A DNA stretch of 64,000 nucleotides from JARFUG01 sp050485365 (lineage in GTDB: Bacteria; Desulfobacterota; Desulfuromonadia; Desulfuromonadales; JACZKF01), in the NCBI GenBank assembly GCA_050485365.1, contig JBJHBH010000010.1, forward strand, positions 1 through 64,000, in the 5' to 3' direction. Every line of letters begins with the position of its first letter. Position 1 is the first letter of the stretch. Positions 8,302 through 15,700 of this stretch are shown here, one piece after another. The notes under the pieces were generated by a model, which did not search any database, was not told the origin of the DNA, and worked only from the letters and a program-made list of their open reading frames with translations. The translations under genes and the position numbers were made by a program.

Positions 8302-9267
8302 ATGAAGAGGCGGGAATTTATCACTCGGCTGGGGAGCGGCGCTCTCGGTGGTCTCATCGCCCCCCATCTGTTCACGCGGCTCCTGGTGCGAAGCTACGGC
8401 TTCACTCCGCCCACTTTTGATCATTTCGATGACCATGCTCGAATCACAGCCATAGGGGTCGGCCCCATGGGGGCGCAGATGACGCAGATCCTTGCGCGGA
8501 ACGTCTCGGGGATCGCTTGCCATCATCTCACCTTTTCACAGGGTGCCGGGAATCCGGAAGAACTTCCCTCTGTACTTTCCGCCGCGCGCGGCAGCGATCT
8601 GCTCTTTCTCCTCAGCGGCCTCGAAGAGACTGCAGACGGAATCCTCCTCGAGGGGATAAGCGAGGCTGCCCGGGAGTGCGGGGTTCTGACCGTCGCTGTT
8701 CTCCCAGATATAGGCGATCGGAGGTCTGTTTCCCCCGAAGAAGCCGAAAGAGCTGCCCGATCCGTCGATTGCCTCATCGATGCGTCTGCGGCTTCGCTGT
8801 CGGCTCAGAATGAGTTTCTGGCCCATCCGAAAAACAGAGGTTCCCTCACCGGATATGCCATGCGGCACACCGTGGCGACGATCAGCAGGTTACTCATCCA
8901 GCGCGGCATCATCTGCATCGATTTTGCCGACATCGCTCACATCCTGCGATCGGGGAGCATCGGACGGCTGGGGACGGGAGTTGCGGCAGATCCGCTTCGG
9001 GGGTGGACCGCTGCGAGGATCGCCATGGAGAGATTGGCCGAAAAGGGGGCCTTAATGTCGGACGCAACAGGAGTTATTGCGTGCGTCCACGGGTCGTCAG
9101 ACATGTCAATGGAGGACTTCGACGAGGCATCGAGGGCAATCCATGAGAAGGTCGATGAAGATGCATCGATCATCATCGGCATCGTCACGGAAGAGCACTT
9201 GGGAACCAACGTGAAGGTCTCGATATGGTCGGTAGAAAAGGAGACAGGCGAGGAGAAGTACGGATGA
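8302..9267 (+). CDS. FtsZ/tubulin-like protein with twin-arginine N-terminus and degenerate G-box
   Basis: 321 residues. An FtsZ-type order of loops can be followed: T1 GVGPMGAQ (52-59), T3 GAGNPEE (81-87), strand and T4 position LSGLEETADG (104-113), VLTVAVLPD (128-136), T7-like IICIDFADI (203-211), LGTGVA (223-228), and a C-terminal domain with SDMSMEDFDEA and SIIIGIVTEE. The tubulin signature GGGTGTG is absent: T4 reads GLEETADG. The T7 aspartates (D207, D210) remain. Residues 1-30 begin MKRREFITRLG plus a hydrophobic stretch, resembling a Tat signal or membrane anchor with no clear AxA cleavage site. GTP binding is doubtful. Partner of the AAA+ gene upstream; function unknown. Confidence 0.8.
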   Translation: MKRREFITRLGSGALGGLIAPHLFTRLLVRSYGFTPPTFDHFDDHARITAIGVGPMGAQMTQILARNVSGIACHHLTFSQGAGNPEELPSVLSAARGSDLLFLLSGLEETADGILLEGISEAARECGVLTVAVLPDIGDRRSVSPEEAERAARSVDCLIDASAASLSAQNEFLAHPKNRGSLTGYAMRHTVATISRLLIQRGIICIDFADIAHILRSGSIGRLGTGVAADPLRGWTAARIAMERLAEKGALMSDATGVIACVHGSSDMSMEDFDEASRAIHEKVDEDASIIIGIVTEEHLGTNVKVSIWSVEKETGEEKYG

Positions 9268-9275
9268 GCCGCAGC

Positions 9276-10049
9276 TCACCTCACACCGAACCGCGCCGCA
9301 AACTCTTCCACCACACCCCGAAGCCTATCGTCGAGCCTGGCGAGGGCCTGCTCCTTGATCGCTTCGGGGATTTCTCCATACCACGCTTCGGCGATCCCTC
9401 CGGCGATGCACGCCATGGTGTCGGCATCTCCGCCCAAAGATATGGCGTTTCGGATCGCGTCTTCGTAGCTCTGCGATTCCAAAAAGGCGATGATCGCCTG
9501 GGGGACGGAGCCCTGGCAGGAAACCTCGAAGCGGTATCCGGGGCGGATCTCGTGTAGCTTCGCGCTCAGATCGTATCCGAACTCCCTTTCGATGTGGTCT
9601 CTGATCTGCGCTTTCGTCCGCCCGCACCGACCCAGAAAAACCGCGGCAGCCGTCGCTTGAGCGCCGCGGATCCCTTCGGGGTGGTTGTGGGTGATCTCGG
9701 CGCTCTTTCGCGCCTCACGCATGACCTCTTCGAGCGTGCCGCAGGCGAAGCCGACGGGGGAGGCGCGCATGGCCGACCCGTTCCCCCAGCTGCTGTAGGG
9801 GGCGCGCCGCCGCTGCGTCGCCCAGCGCACGAAGCTGCCGCCGTAGCCGGCGTCGGGGTAGGCGTGAAAGTAGTCGTGGAAGAGATCGATATAGTCGCCG
9901 CCGCGAAGGAGTTTTTCGGCCACCGCGACGGTGAGGACCGTATCGTCGGTGAAGCGGCACTGCGGGGTGAAGAGGGGGAAATCCTTCGTCTTGGTGCCCG
10001 CCCATTCGTGGACCGAACCGATGATGTCGCCGGCGATGGAGCCGATCAT
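9276..10049 (-). CDS. ADP-ribosylglycohydrolase family protein
   Basis: 257 residues; a full-length DraG/ARH-type hydrolase that would remove ADP-ribose from a modified protein or nucleic acid. Metal and substrate motifs are present: GDIIGSVHE (7-15), TDDT (34-37), NGSAMR (90-95), THNHPEG (120-126) and LGGDADTMA (205-213, with D208, D210 and T211). GGAG lies upstream of the ATG. It is convergent with the FtsZ-like gene, 8 bp apart, and is not in an obvious toxin pair. Because some ADP-ribosylating toxins target FtsZ, the neighbourhood is suggestive, but no transferase gene is present and the substrate is unknown. Confidence 0.88.
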   Translation of the reverse strand: MIGSIAGDIIGSVHEWAGTKTKDFPLFTPQCRFTDDTVLTVAVAEKLLRGGDYIDLFHDYFHAYPDAGYGGSFVRWATQRRRAPYSSWGNGSAMRASPVGFACGTLEEVMREARKSAEITHNHPEGIRGAQATAAAVFLGRCGRTKAQIRDHIEREFGYDLSAKLHEIRPGYRFEVSCQGSVPQAIIAFLESQSYEDAIRNAISLGGDADTMACIAGGIAEAWYGEIPEAIKEQALARLDDRLRGVVEEFAARFGVR

Positions 10050-10198
10050 GAGGTACTCCGAAATTCAGGTGGACAGGATGTAGGGCGTCGACGCCATTGA
10101 CATCGTGCCCCCTTCTGATAGCAAAAAAGAGTGGACACCCTCATCGTGAGGGTTGCGGGTATTCGCTTTTTCAACTGTCGGGCGAAAGGAGCGAGAGC

Positions 10199-10696
10199 AT
10201 GGATCTTCCCGAAACGACGGCCCGGGTGCCGATGAACAGCTCTGAAAAGATGAACCGGCGCATCCGCCAGGAGATGGAGATGCGCATCTGGTATTACACG
10301 CAAAATCCCCACAGGATCGACGAGCGCCTGCGCGAGCTCGACGAGGAGTGGGACATGGAGCGGACGCTGGAGACCAACGCCGCGTCGCTTGCGCTTTTCG
10401 GCACCGTCATGGGGATGCTCGGCGCCCGCAAGTTCCTCTTTCTGCCCGGTCTGGTCACTGGTTTCCTTCTGCAGCACGCCCTGCAGGGGTGGTGTCCGCC
10501 GGTCCCCCTCTTTCGCCGCATCGGGATACGAACCCAGGCGGAGATCGAAGCCGAGCGCTATGCCCTGAAGGCGCTTCGGGGCGATTTCAAACAGGCCTCC
10601 GAAGGGGGAGACGACGCCCAGCGCATCGAACGCACCCTTCGGGTCGTCGGGATGGAGCAGAGCGCCATGGAAGCCGAGGGGCAGCGGCTGCACTGA
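10199..10696 (+). CDS. YgaP-like/DUF2892-type membrane protein
   Basis: 165 residues from ATG at 10199, with AAAGGAG seven bases upstream; the longer open frame has no ribosome site. The N-terminal third is charged and helical (SEKMNRRIRQEMEMRIWYY). Two hydrophobic segments follow around residues 62-100 (ASLALFGTVMGMLGARKFL and FLPGLVTGFLLQHALQGW), then WCPPVPLFRRIGIRTQAEIE, a sequence I associate with Desulfuromonadales proteins of the DUF2892 type. An inner-membrane location is likely. No enzymatic motif is visible. It converges with the epimerase gene. Confidence 0.65.
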   Translation: MDLPETTARVPMNSSEKMNRRIRQEMEMRIWYYTQNPHRIDERLRELDEEWDMERTLETNAASLALFGTVMGMLGARKFLFLPGLVTGFLLQHALQGWCPPVPLFRRIGIRTQAEIEAERYALKALRGDFKQASEGGDDAQRIERTLRVVGMEQSAMEAEGQRLH

Positions 10697-10700
10697 CCCG

Positions 10701-11606
10701 TCAGGCCTTCGTCTTTTCCTGCGCCAGCGCTCTTCGCACCGCCTCGTCGTAAGGGGTGAGCTCCAGGGGGATGAGCTCTGTGATGCGGTGTTCGCGGCAC
10801 ACGACCTCGTTTCGCAGCCCTTCGATCAGAGGCATGGCGACCGAAGCCTTCACGGGGGTGACGAGTCCGACCCAGTAGGAGGAGAGCCGCGGGGTGAGCA
10901 GAGGCACGGGGATGTAGAGATTCACCTCTCCGGCGATCTTTGCGAAGCGCTCCATCATTTCGAGATACGAAAGGACCTCCGGGCCGCCGATATCGAAGGT
11001 GTCCCCGGCGGTCCTTTCGTCGTTGAGGACGCCGACGAGATAGCCGATGACGTCGTCGACGGCGATGGGCTGGCAACGGGTCTGAACCCATAAGGGGATG
11101 ATCATGACCGGGAGGCGATGGACGAGCGAGCGGATGATCTCGAAGGAGGCGCCCCCGGCGCCGATGATGACGGCGGCGCGCAGCACCGTAGTGGCGAAGG
11201 GGGCCGACTGCAGGATGTCGCCGACCTCGGTGCGGCTGGCAAGATGCTCCGAGAGCCCCTCGCGTTCTCCCAGGCCCCCGAGGTAGACGACGCGGCGCAC
11301 CCGGGCCGCCGTAGCGGCGGCGACGAAGTTGAGCGCCGCCTGCCGGTCCCTCTCGGCGAAGCCGGTGCGCCCACCCGCCATGGAGTGAACGAGATAGAAA
11401 ACGGTATCGATCCCCTCCAGCGCGGCGGGCAGAGAGGCGGGCTCCAGAAGGTCGCCGATGACGACCTCGACCCCCGCAGAGAAACTGGAGGGGCGTCGCG
11501 TGAGGCAGCGAAGCCGAACGTGCGGCTGCGTGGACAAGGCCGCCGCGAGTCGTCGACCGATGAAGCCGGTGGCGCCGAGGATGAGAACGCGCTTGACGTC
11601 TTCCAT
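10701..11606 (-). CDS. NAD(P)-binding SDR/NmrA-type protein
   Basis: 301 residues from ATG at 11606. An atypical short-chain dehydrogenase/reductase with the dinucleotide motif GATGFIGRR close to the N-terminus, and the sequences IDTVFYLVHSM and VVYLGGLGE typical of the YbjT/NDUFA9-like group. The last 40 residues are hydrophobic and basic. The likely role is a redox or cofactor-sensing protein in the cytoplasm or at the membrane; the substrate is not readable. An in-frame GTG at 11642 is possible but less likely. Its stop lies 4 bp from that of the convergent membrane-protein gene. Confidence 0.8.
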   Translation of the reverse strand: MEDVKRVLILGATGFIGRRLAAALSTQPHVRLRCLTRRPSSFSAGVEVVIGDLLEPASLPAALEGIDTVFYLVHSMAGGRTGFAERDRQAALNFVAAATAARVRRVVYLGGLGEREGLSEHLASRTEVGDILQSAPFATTVLRAAVIIGAGGASFEIIRSLVHRLPVMIIPLWVQTRCQPIAVDDVIGYLVGVLNDERTAGDTFDIGGPEVLSYLEMMERFAKIAGEVNLYIPVPLLTPRLSSYWVGLVTPVKASVAMPLIEGLRNEVVCREHRITELIPLELTPYDEAVRRALAQEKTKA

Positions 11607-11673
11607 GCCGATAAGTATAGACCCAAGACGACGATTCGGCACGGCTGCCGGGGACGGCGCTTCGACTTCGCCC

Positions 11674-12810
11674 TCAGCTCGACAGGTAGCGGCTCAGGCG
11701 CAGCAGAAGACCCTGTCGCGTGACGAGGGCGCCGCGGGGGCAGAGCTCCTGGCAGCAGAAGCATCCGATGCAGCGCGCGTAGTCGATGTGCAGATGCCTC
11801 CCCTCGACGCGCATGACGCGCGGCGGGCAGTGCTCGACGCACAGCCCGCACAGCTCGCACCGGGACATGTCGGCGACGGGGAAGGCGCTGAGCGACTTTT
11901 TGAGCGGCTCGCGCACGAAGGAGGGGAGCCCGAAGTGGATGTCGGTGTCCTTGGCTGGGCGGAACGATTTCGGGCGCAGCGCCTCGAGGTCGTCGCCGAG
12001 AAGCTCGACCTCATCGATGAGCGCTCCGGCGCGCCCGCTCTCCATGGCGACGCGCTGGGTCCAGACCTTGGCGGCACGCATCCCCAGCAGGCGGATCGCC
12101 GCGGCGTCGACCGCCAGCGGATCGGCTCCGGCCAGAAGGGCGCCGACGTGGACGGGGTCGCCGCTGCCGGGGCCGTTCCCCTCCATGGCGGTGACGGCGT
12201 CGACGAGGCTGAGCGCCGGGCGGATGTGCTCGGCCAGTTCGAGGAGCATCAGGGCGAAGATCGCCTTGTCCGAGCCGGCCTGGAGGTGCAGCCTCGGCTT
12301 TCGCATGCCGACCACGGCGCCGAAGAGATTCTTGACCGCGCACGTCAGCCCCATCATCTGATGGGTCTTGAGCTTGGGGAGGTTGATGACGACGTCGGCC
12401 TCGACGGCGTCGCAGGCGATCTCCAGTTCGTGAAAGGCGTTGCCGACGGGACGTATCCGCACCGATTCGGCAAAGGGGGCGAAGCGCGCCCCCGTCTCTT
12501 CGATCACCTGCAGGATGCCGCAGCGGGCGGCGACCTGGCGGGGGGCACCGACGCCCGGGGAGTCGCCCACCGAAACGATGCCGCCGGCCTGCTGCGCGAG
12601 GCGCACCACGGCGCGGACCACCTCCGGATGCGTCGTCACCGCTTTTTCGGGGGGCTTGCCGGCGAGCATGTTCGGCTTGATGAGCACCTTCTGCCCCGGG
12701 CGCACGAAGGCGCCCATCCCCCCGAGGTGAGACAGAAGCTCTTCGACGGCGCCTTCGACGCGCTCTCGCCGATAATCGGCGGCGGCGCGCACCGCGACCG
12801 TCGGCTTCAC
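11674..12810 (-). CDS. DUF362 protein with C-terminal 2x[4Fe-4S] ferredoxin domain
   Basis: 378 residues. The start is GTG at 12810, whose bases overlap the TGA of the upstream yjbQ gene (GTGA), implying translational coupling. The DUF362 domain occupies about 1-310 (VLIKPNMLAG, VVINLPKLKTHQMMGLT, AVKNLFGAVVG). The C-terminal 60 residues hold two ferredoxin clusters: CELCGLCVEHCP and CIGCFCCQELCP. DUF362 proteins are iron-sulfur enzymes or electron carriers of mostly unknown reaction. It is the last gene of a three-gene operon lipase-yjbQ-DUF362. Confidence 0.88.
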   Translation of the reverse strand: MKPTVAVRAAADYRRERVEGAVEELLSHLGGMGAFVRPGQKVLIKPNMLAGKPPEKAVTTHPEVVRAVVRLAQQAGGIVSVGDSPGVGAPRQVAARCGILQVIEETGARFAPFAESVRIRPVGNAFHELEIACDAVEADVVINLPKLKTHQMMGLTCAVKNLFGAVVGMRKPRLHLQAGSDKAIFALMLLELAEHIRPALSLVDAVTAMEGNGPGSGDPVHVGALLAGADPLAVDAAAIRLLGMRAAKVWTQRVAMESGRAGALIDEVELLGDDLEALRPKSFRPAKDTDIHFGLPSFVREPLKKSLSAFPVADMSRCELCGLCVEHCPPRVMRVEGRHLHIDYARCIGCFCCQELCPRGALVTRQGLLLRLSRYLSS

Positions 12811-13202
12811 GCGCCGACGATCTGCAGATGCAGGCGGCGCTTGCGCGGCCCGTCGAACTCGCAGAAGTAGATCCCCTGCCACGTCCCCAGCAGCGGTTCG
12901 CCGTTCTCGACGAGGAGCGTCTGACTCGCGCCGACCAGGGTGCTTTTGATATGGGCCGCGCTGTTCCCCTCGGCGTGCCGGTAGCCGTCCTGCAGCGGGA
13001 CGATCTTTCCCAGTCCGGCGAGGAGGTCGCGCGCCACGTCGGGGTCGGCGTTCTCGTTGATCGTCACCGCCGCGGTGGTGTGGGGGACGAACAGGACGGC
13101 CAGACCGGAGCGCACCCCCGAGGCGCGCACGGCGCGGCGGACCTCGTCGGTGAGCTCGATCAGCTCGGAGTGCTGCCGGCTTTGTATCTCGAAGGTGATC
13201 AT
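12807..13202 (-). CDS. YjbQ family protein (UPF0047)
   Basis: 131 residues, the usual family length. The conserved block AVLFVPHTTAAVTINENAD is present, with the metal-site histidines and the closing strand GTWQGIYFCEFDGPR. Members are annotated as secondary thiamine-phosphate synthase, from weak activity that complements thiE mutants. The ATG overlaps the TGA of the lipase gene (ATGA), and its own TGA overlaps the next GTG. Cytoplasmic, no signal. The true substrate here is unknown. Confidence 0.88.
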   Translation of the reverse strand: MITFEIQSRQHSELIELTDEVRRAVRASGVRSGLAVLFVPHTTAAVTINENADPDVARDLLAGLGKIVPLQDGYRHAEGNSAAHIKSTLVGASQTLLVENGEPLLGTWQGIYFCEFDGPRKRRLHLQIVGA

Positions 13203-14041
13203 GATCGTTGCTCCGTCAATTCTGCGGCGATGATCCGAATCGCCTCGGGGTGATAAAGGAGGCCGGCGTGCCCGATCCCCGCCAGCTCGACGTTCGTTGC
13301 CCCTTCCATGCGCCCGCTCTCGAACGGAATCACCAGGTTGTCGTGGCGACTGTAGATCGCCGTGAAGCGCACGTCGCGGGGGATGGGGGCATCGGCGATT
13401 TCCGTCAGGAGCCCCGACCCCGGGATGAGCTCCTTCCCCATGGGGCTGATGGCGAGGGGCGCCAGAAACGACCCGGCGTTGGGAGCGCCCAGCAGGATGC
13501 AGCGTCGAACCTTGTCGGCGCCGTCGCCGAGTTGGATGAAGCGGCGCGCCACCACCCCTCCCATCGAATGGCCGACCAGGTCGACGCGTTCGACCCCCAG
13601 GGCGATGCGCAATTCATCGATCTTTTGAGCCACCGCCTGCGTCGCTGTTTGAGGGTCGCGCCACATGGGCACGTTCATGGTGTAGACCGCGCGCACCCCG
13701 CGGCGCTTCAAGGCGCGCAGAATCCACCACCAGCAGGCCCGGTTGTAGAAGAGGCCGTGAAGAAGGAGGACCGGGGGGCGCGCGCTCTCGAGCGGCTCGC
13801 GGTGGCGTACCCGTTTCTGGGGCAGAAATCCGAGGGGGAAGGTCAGAAGGGTCAACGCATAATAGAGCGCTTCGGCCGAGACCAGGCGCGCCGCGAAGAG
13901 AAGGGAGGCGCGCTCGAGGCGCGTCTCCATCAGCGCCGGCTCGCGCCCCGCGTTCACCGCCCAGGCGAAGGCGAAGGTGATCAGGATGCCGCCGATGCTG
14001 GCGGCGACGAGGAGCGCAACGAAAAGGAAAAAGATGGACAC
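13199..14041 (-). CDS. Membrane-anchored alpha/beta hydrolase (lipase-like)
   Basis: 280 residues from GTG at 14041 with GAGG upstream; the frame stays open further, but those codons overlap xerC on the other strand and are not protein-like. Residues 1-30 form a membrane segment (FFLFVALLVAASIGG). The hydrolase fold shows the oxyanion motif LLLHGLFYN and the nucleophile elbow GHSMGG, with YSRHDNLV and a late GHAGLL supplying the acid and histidine. It resembles a triacylglycerol lipase or esterase that faces the periplasm. First gene of the coupled operon with yjbQ and the DUF362 gene. Confidence 0.83.
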   Translation of the reverse strand: MSIFFLFVALLVAASIGGILITFAFAWAVNAGREPALMETRLERASLLFAARLVSAEALYYALTLLTFPLGFLPQKRVRHREPLESARPPVLLLHGLFYNRACWWWILRALKRRGVRAVYTMNVPMWRDPQTATQAVAQKIDELRIALGVERVDLVGHSMGGVVARRFIQLGDGADKVRRCILLGAPNAGSFLAPLAISPMGKELIPGSGLLTEIADAPIPRDVRFTAIYSRHDNLVIPFESGRMEGATNVELAGIGHAGLLYHPEAIRIIAAELTEQRS

Positions 14042-14146
14042 GTCCGCCTCGAAGGGGGAAAATGCAGGGGCCGGAAAGATCTGTGAAGTATTGCACGGGC
14101 TTACGCAAGCGTCAACGTGGGGAGCGTGCAGGGCAAAGGAGAAGGG

Positions 14147-15034
14147 GTGAACGATCTGATCGACCGCTTTGACAGGCACCTTGGCCTGGAGCGTAACGTT
14201 TCGGAGCATACCCGGCGCGCCTATCGCCGGGATATCGAGGTGTTCGGCCGTTTTCTGGCTGAGGGGGCCGCCGGCGCCATCGAAAAGGTCGACCGCATCG
14301 TCCTTCGGCGCTATCTGGCCCTTTTGTACAAGAGCCACCGCAAATCGTCCATCGCCAGGAAGCTCTCAGCGCTGCGCACCTTCTTCGATTTTCTCGTGCG
14401 CGAAGGAGTCGTCGCCGTCAATCCGGGCGAGATGGTCGGCACCCCGCGGAAGGAGAGCTACCTGCCGAGCGTCCTCTCCGTCGACGAGGCGAGCGCCCTC
14501 GTCGAGAGGGCCGCCCGGGGCGATCTTCGCGAGCTGCGCGACCGGGCCATCCTCGAAACCCTCTATTCGTGCGGCCTTCGCGTGAGCGAGCTGACCGGGC
14601 TCGATGTGGGGCACCTCGACCTCGACGCGGCGCTGGTGCGCGTTCTGGGCAAGGGGCGCAAGGAGCGGATCGTCCCCGTCGGGCGCAAGGCGCGCGAAGC
14701 TCTTGAACAGTATCTTGCGGCGCGTACCGACCTGCATCCGGCCGATCCGCTTTTTCTCAATCACCGGGGGGGACGTCTCACCCCGCGCAGCGTCCAGCGC
14801 CATCTCAAGGAGCAGCTCCTGCGCGCGGGCGTTCTCAAGGACGCCACGCCCCATACCCTGCGCCACTCCTTCGCGACTCACCTCCTCGACGCCGGCGCCG
14901 ATCTGCGCTCGATCCAGGAGCTTCTCGGACACGCCTCCTTGTCGACGACCCAGAAATACACCCAGGTCAGCGTCGACCAACTTATGGCCGTCTACGATCG
15001 CGCCCATCCGCGAAGCAGAAAAAAGACCGAATAG
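14147..15034 (+). CDS. xerC: Tyrosine recombinase XerC/XerD
   Basis: 295 residues from GTG at 14147, with AAAGGAG five bases upstream; an upstream GTG at 14117 lacks such a site. N-terminal SAM-like DNA-binding domain (about 1-95), then the catalytic domain with the full set: R145 (GLRVSELTG), the GKGRKERIVPVG beta-hairpin with its lysine, H235-x-x-R238 (HTLRH), H262 (LGHAS) and nucleophile Y271 (QKYTQ). It would resolve chromosome dimers at dif. No mobile element is attached, so it is taken as the housekeeping enzyme; the choice of XerC over XerD is by sequence feel. Confidence 0.85.
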   Translation: MNDLIDRFDRHLGLERNVSEHTRRAYRRDIEVFGRFLAEGAAGAIEKVDRIVLRRYLALLYKSHRKSSIARKLSALRTFFDFLVREGVVAVNPGEMVGTPRKESYLPSVLSVDEASALVERAARGDLRELRDRAILETLYSCGLRVSELTGLDVGHLDLDAALVRVLGKGRKERIVPVGRKAREALEQYLAARTDLHPADPLFLNHRGGRLTPRSVQRHLKEQLLRAGVLKDATPHTLRHSFATHLLDAGADLRSIQELLGHASLSTTQKYTQVSVDQLMAVYDRAHPRSRKKTE

Positions 15035-15049
15035 GTCATCAATTGGTCC

Positions 15050-15077
15050 TTGACAGATTCATCCTCCCATATAGAAT
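15050..15077 (+). promoter_or_regulatory. Sigma-70 promoter of the peroxiredoxin gene
   Basis: TTGACA (15050-15055), 16-bp spacer, TAGAAT (15072-15077). It begins 15 bp after the xerC stop; transcription would start about 25 bp before the AGGAGG ribosome site at 15096. Confidence 0.75.
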
Positions 15078-15108
15078 TCAATGAAAATTTTTCTCAGGAG
15101 GATGTCCT

Positions 15109-15636
15109 ATGTCTACGCTGCAGGTCGGCCAGCCGGCTCCCAACTTCACGATGGAAGGTGTCTCGGGCAAGGAGTTCAAGGAGTTCACCCTTGAGGACTA
15201 CCGAGGAAGGTGGGTGGTTCTGTTCTTCTATCCGCTCGATTTCACCTTTGTCTGCCCCACCGAGATCATCGGCTTCAACGATCATTACGAGCAGTTCAAG
15301 AAGCTGAACGCCGAGGTGCTCGGCGCCAGCGTCGACTCGAAGTTTTCGCACCTCGCCTGGATCAGCAATGAGCTCGGCGACCTGCACTACCCTCTGCTGT
15401 CGGACATCACCAAGGATGTCGCCCGCCAGTACGGAATCCTCATCGAGGAGAAGGGGATCAGCCTTCGCGGCCTCTACATCATCGACCCCAACGGCATCCT
15501 GCGCTATGAGCTCGTCCACGATCTCGGCGTCGGCCGCAGTGTCGAGGAGACGCTGCGTGTGCTGGAAGCGCTGCAGACCGGAGAGCTCTGCCCCATCAAC
15601 TGGAAGAAGGGCACCAAGACGCTCGGCAAGGGGTAG
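15109..15636 (+). CDS. 2-Cys peroxiredoxin (AhpC/TSA family)
   Basis: 175 residues. Reduces hydrogen peroxide and organic peroxides in the cytoplasm. The peroxidatic cysteine is C49 in DFTFVCPTE and the resolving cysteine is C161 in GELCPINWKKG, so both are present as in typical 2-Cys enzymes. The protein is somewhat shorter than usual because little follows the resolving cysteine. It has its own strong promoter and terminator, so it is a single-gene unit. AhpF or thioredoxin partners are not in the window. Confidence 0.95.
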   Translation: MSTLQVGQPAPNFTMEGVSGKEFKEFTLEDYRGRWVVLFFYPLDFTFVCPTEIIGFNDHYEQFKKLNAEVLGASVDSKFSHLAWISNELGDLHYPLLSDITKDVARQYGILIEEKGISLRGLYIIDPNGILRYELVHDLGVGRSVEETLRVLEALQTGELCPINWKKGTKTLGKG

Positions 15637-15670
15637 TCGGAAAGACAAGGCAAAGATAACGGATGAGAAA

Positions 15671-15700
15671 GGGCGGCCCCGCATGGGCCGCCCTTTTTTT
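15671..15700 (+). terminator. Intrinsic terminator of the peroxiredoxin gene
   Basis: GGGCGGCCC-cgcat-GGGCCGCCC followed by seven T. It touches the stop of the convergent glycosyltransferase gene. Confidence 0.9.

Noticed and set aside
14147..15034. xerC as integrase of a mobile element
   Set aside because: No attachment repeats, excisionase or cargo genes nearby; the neighbours are housekeeping genes.
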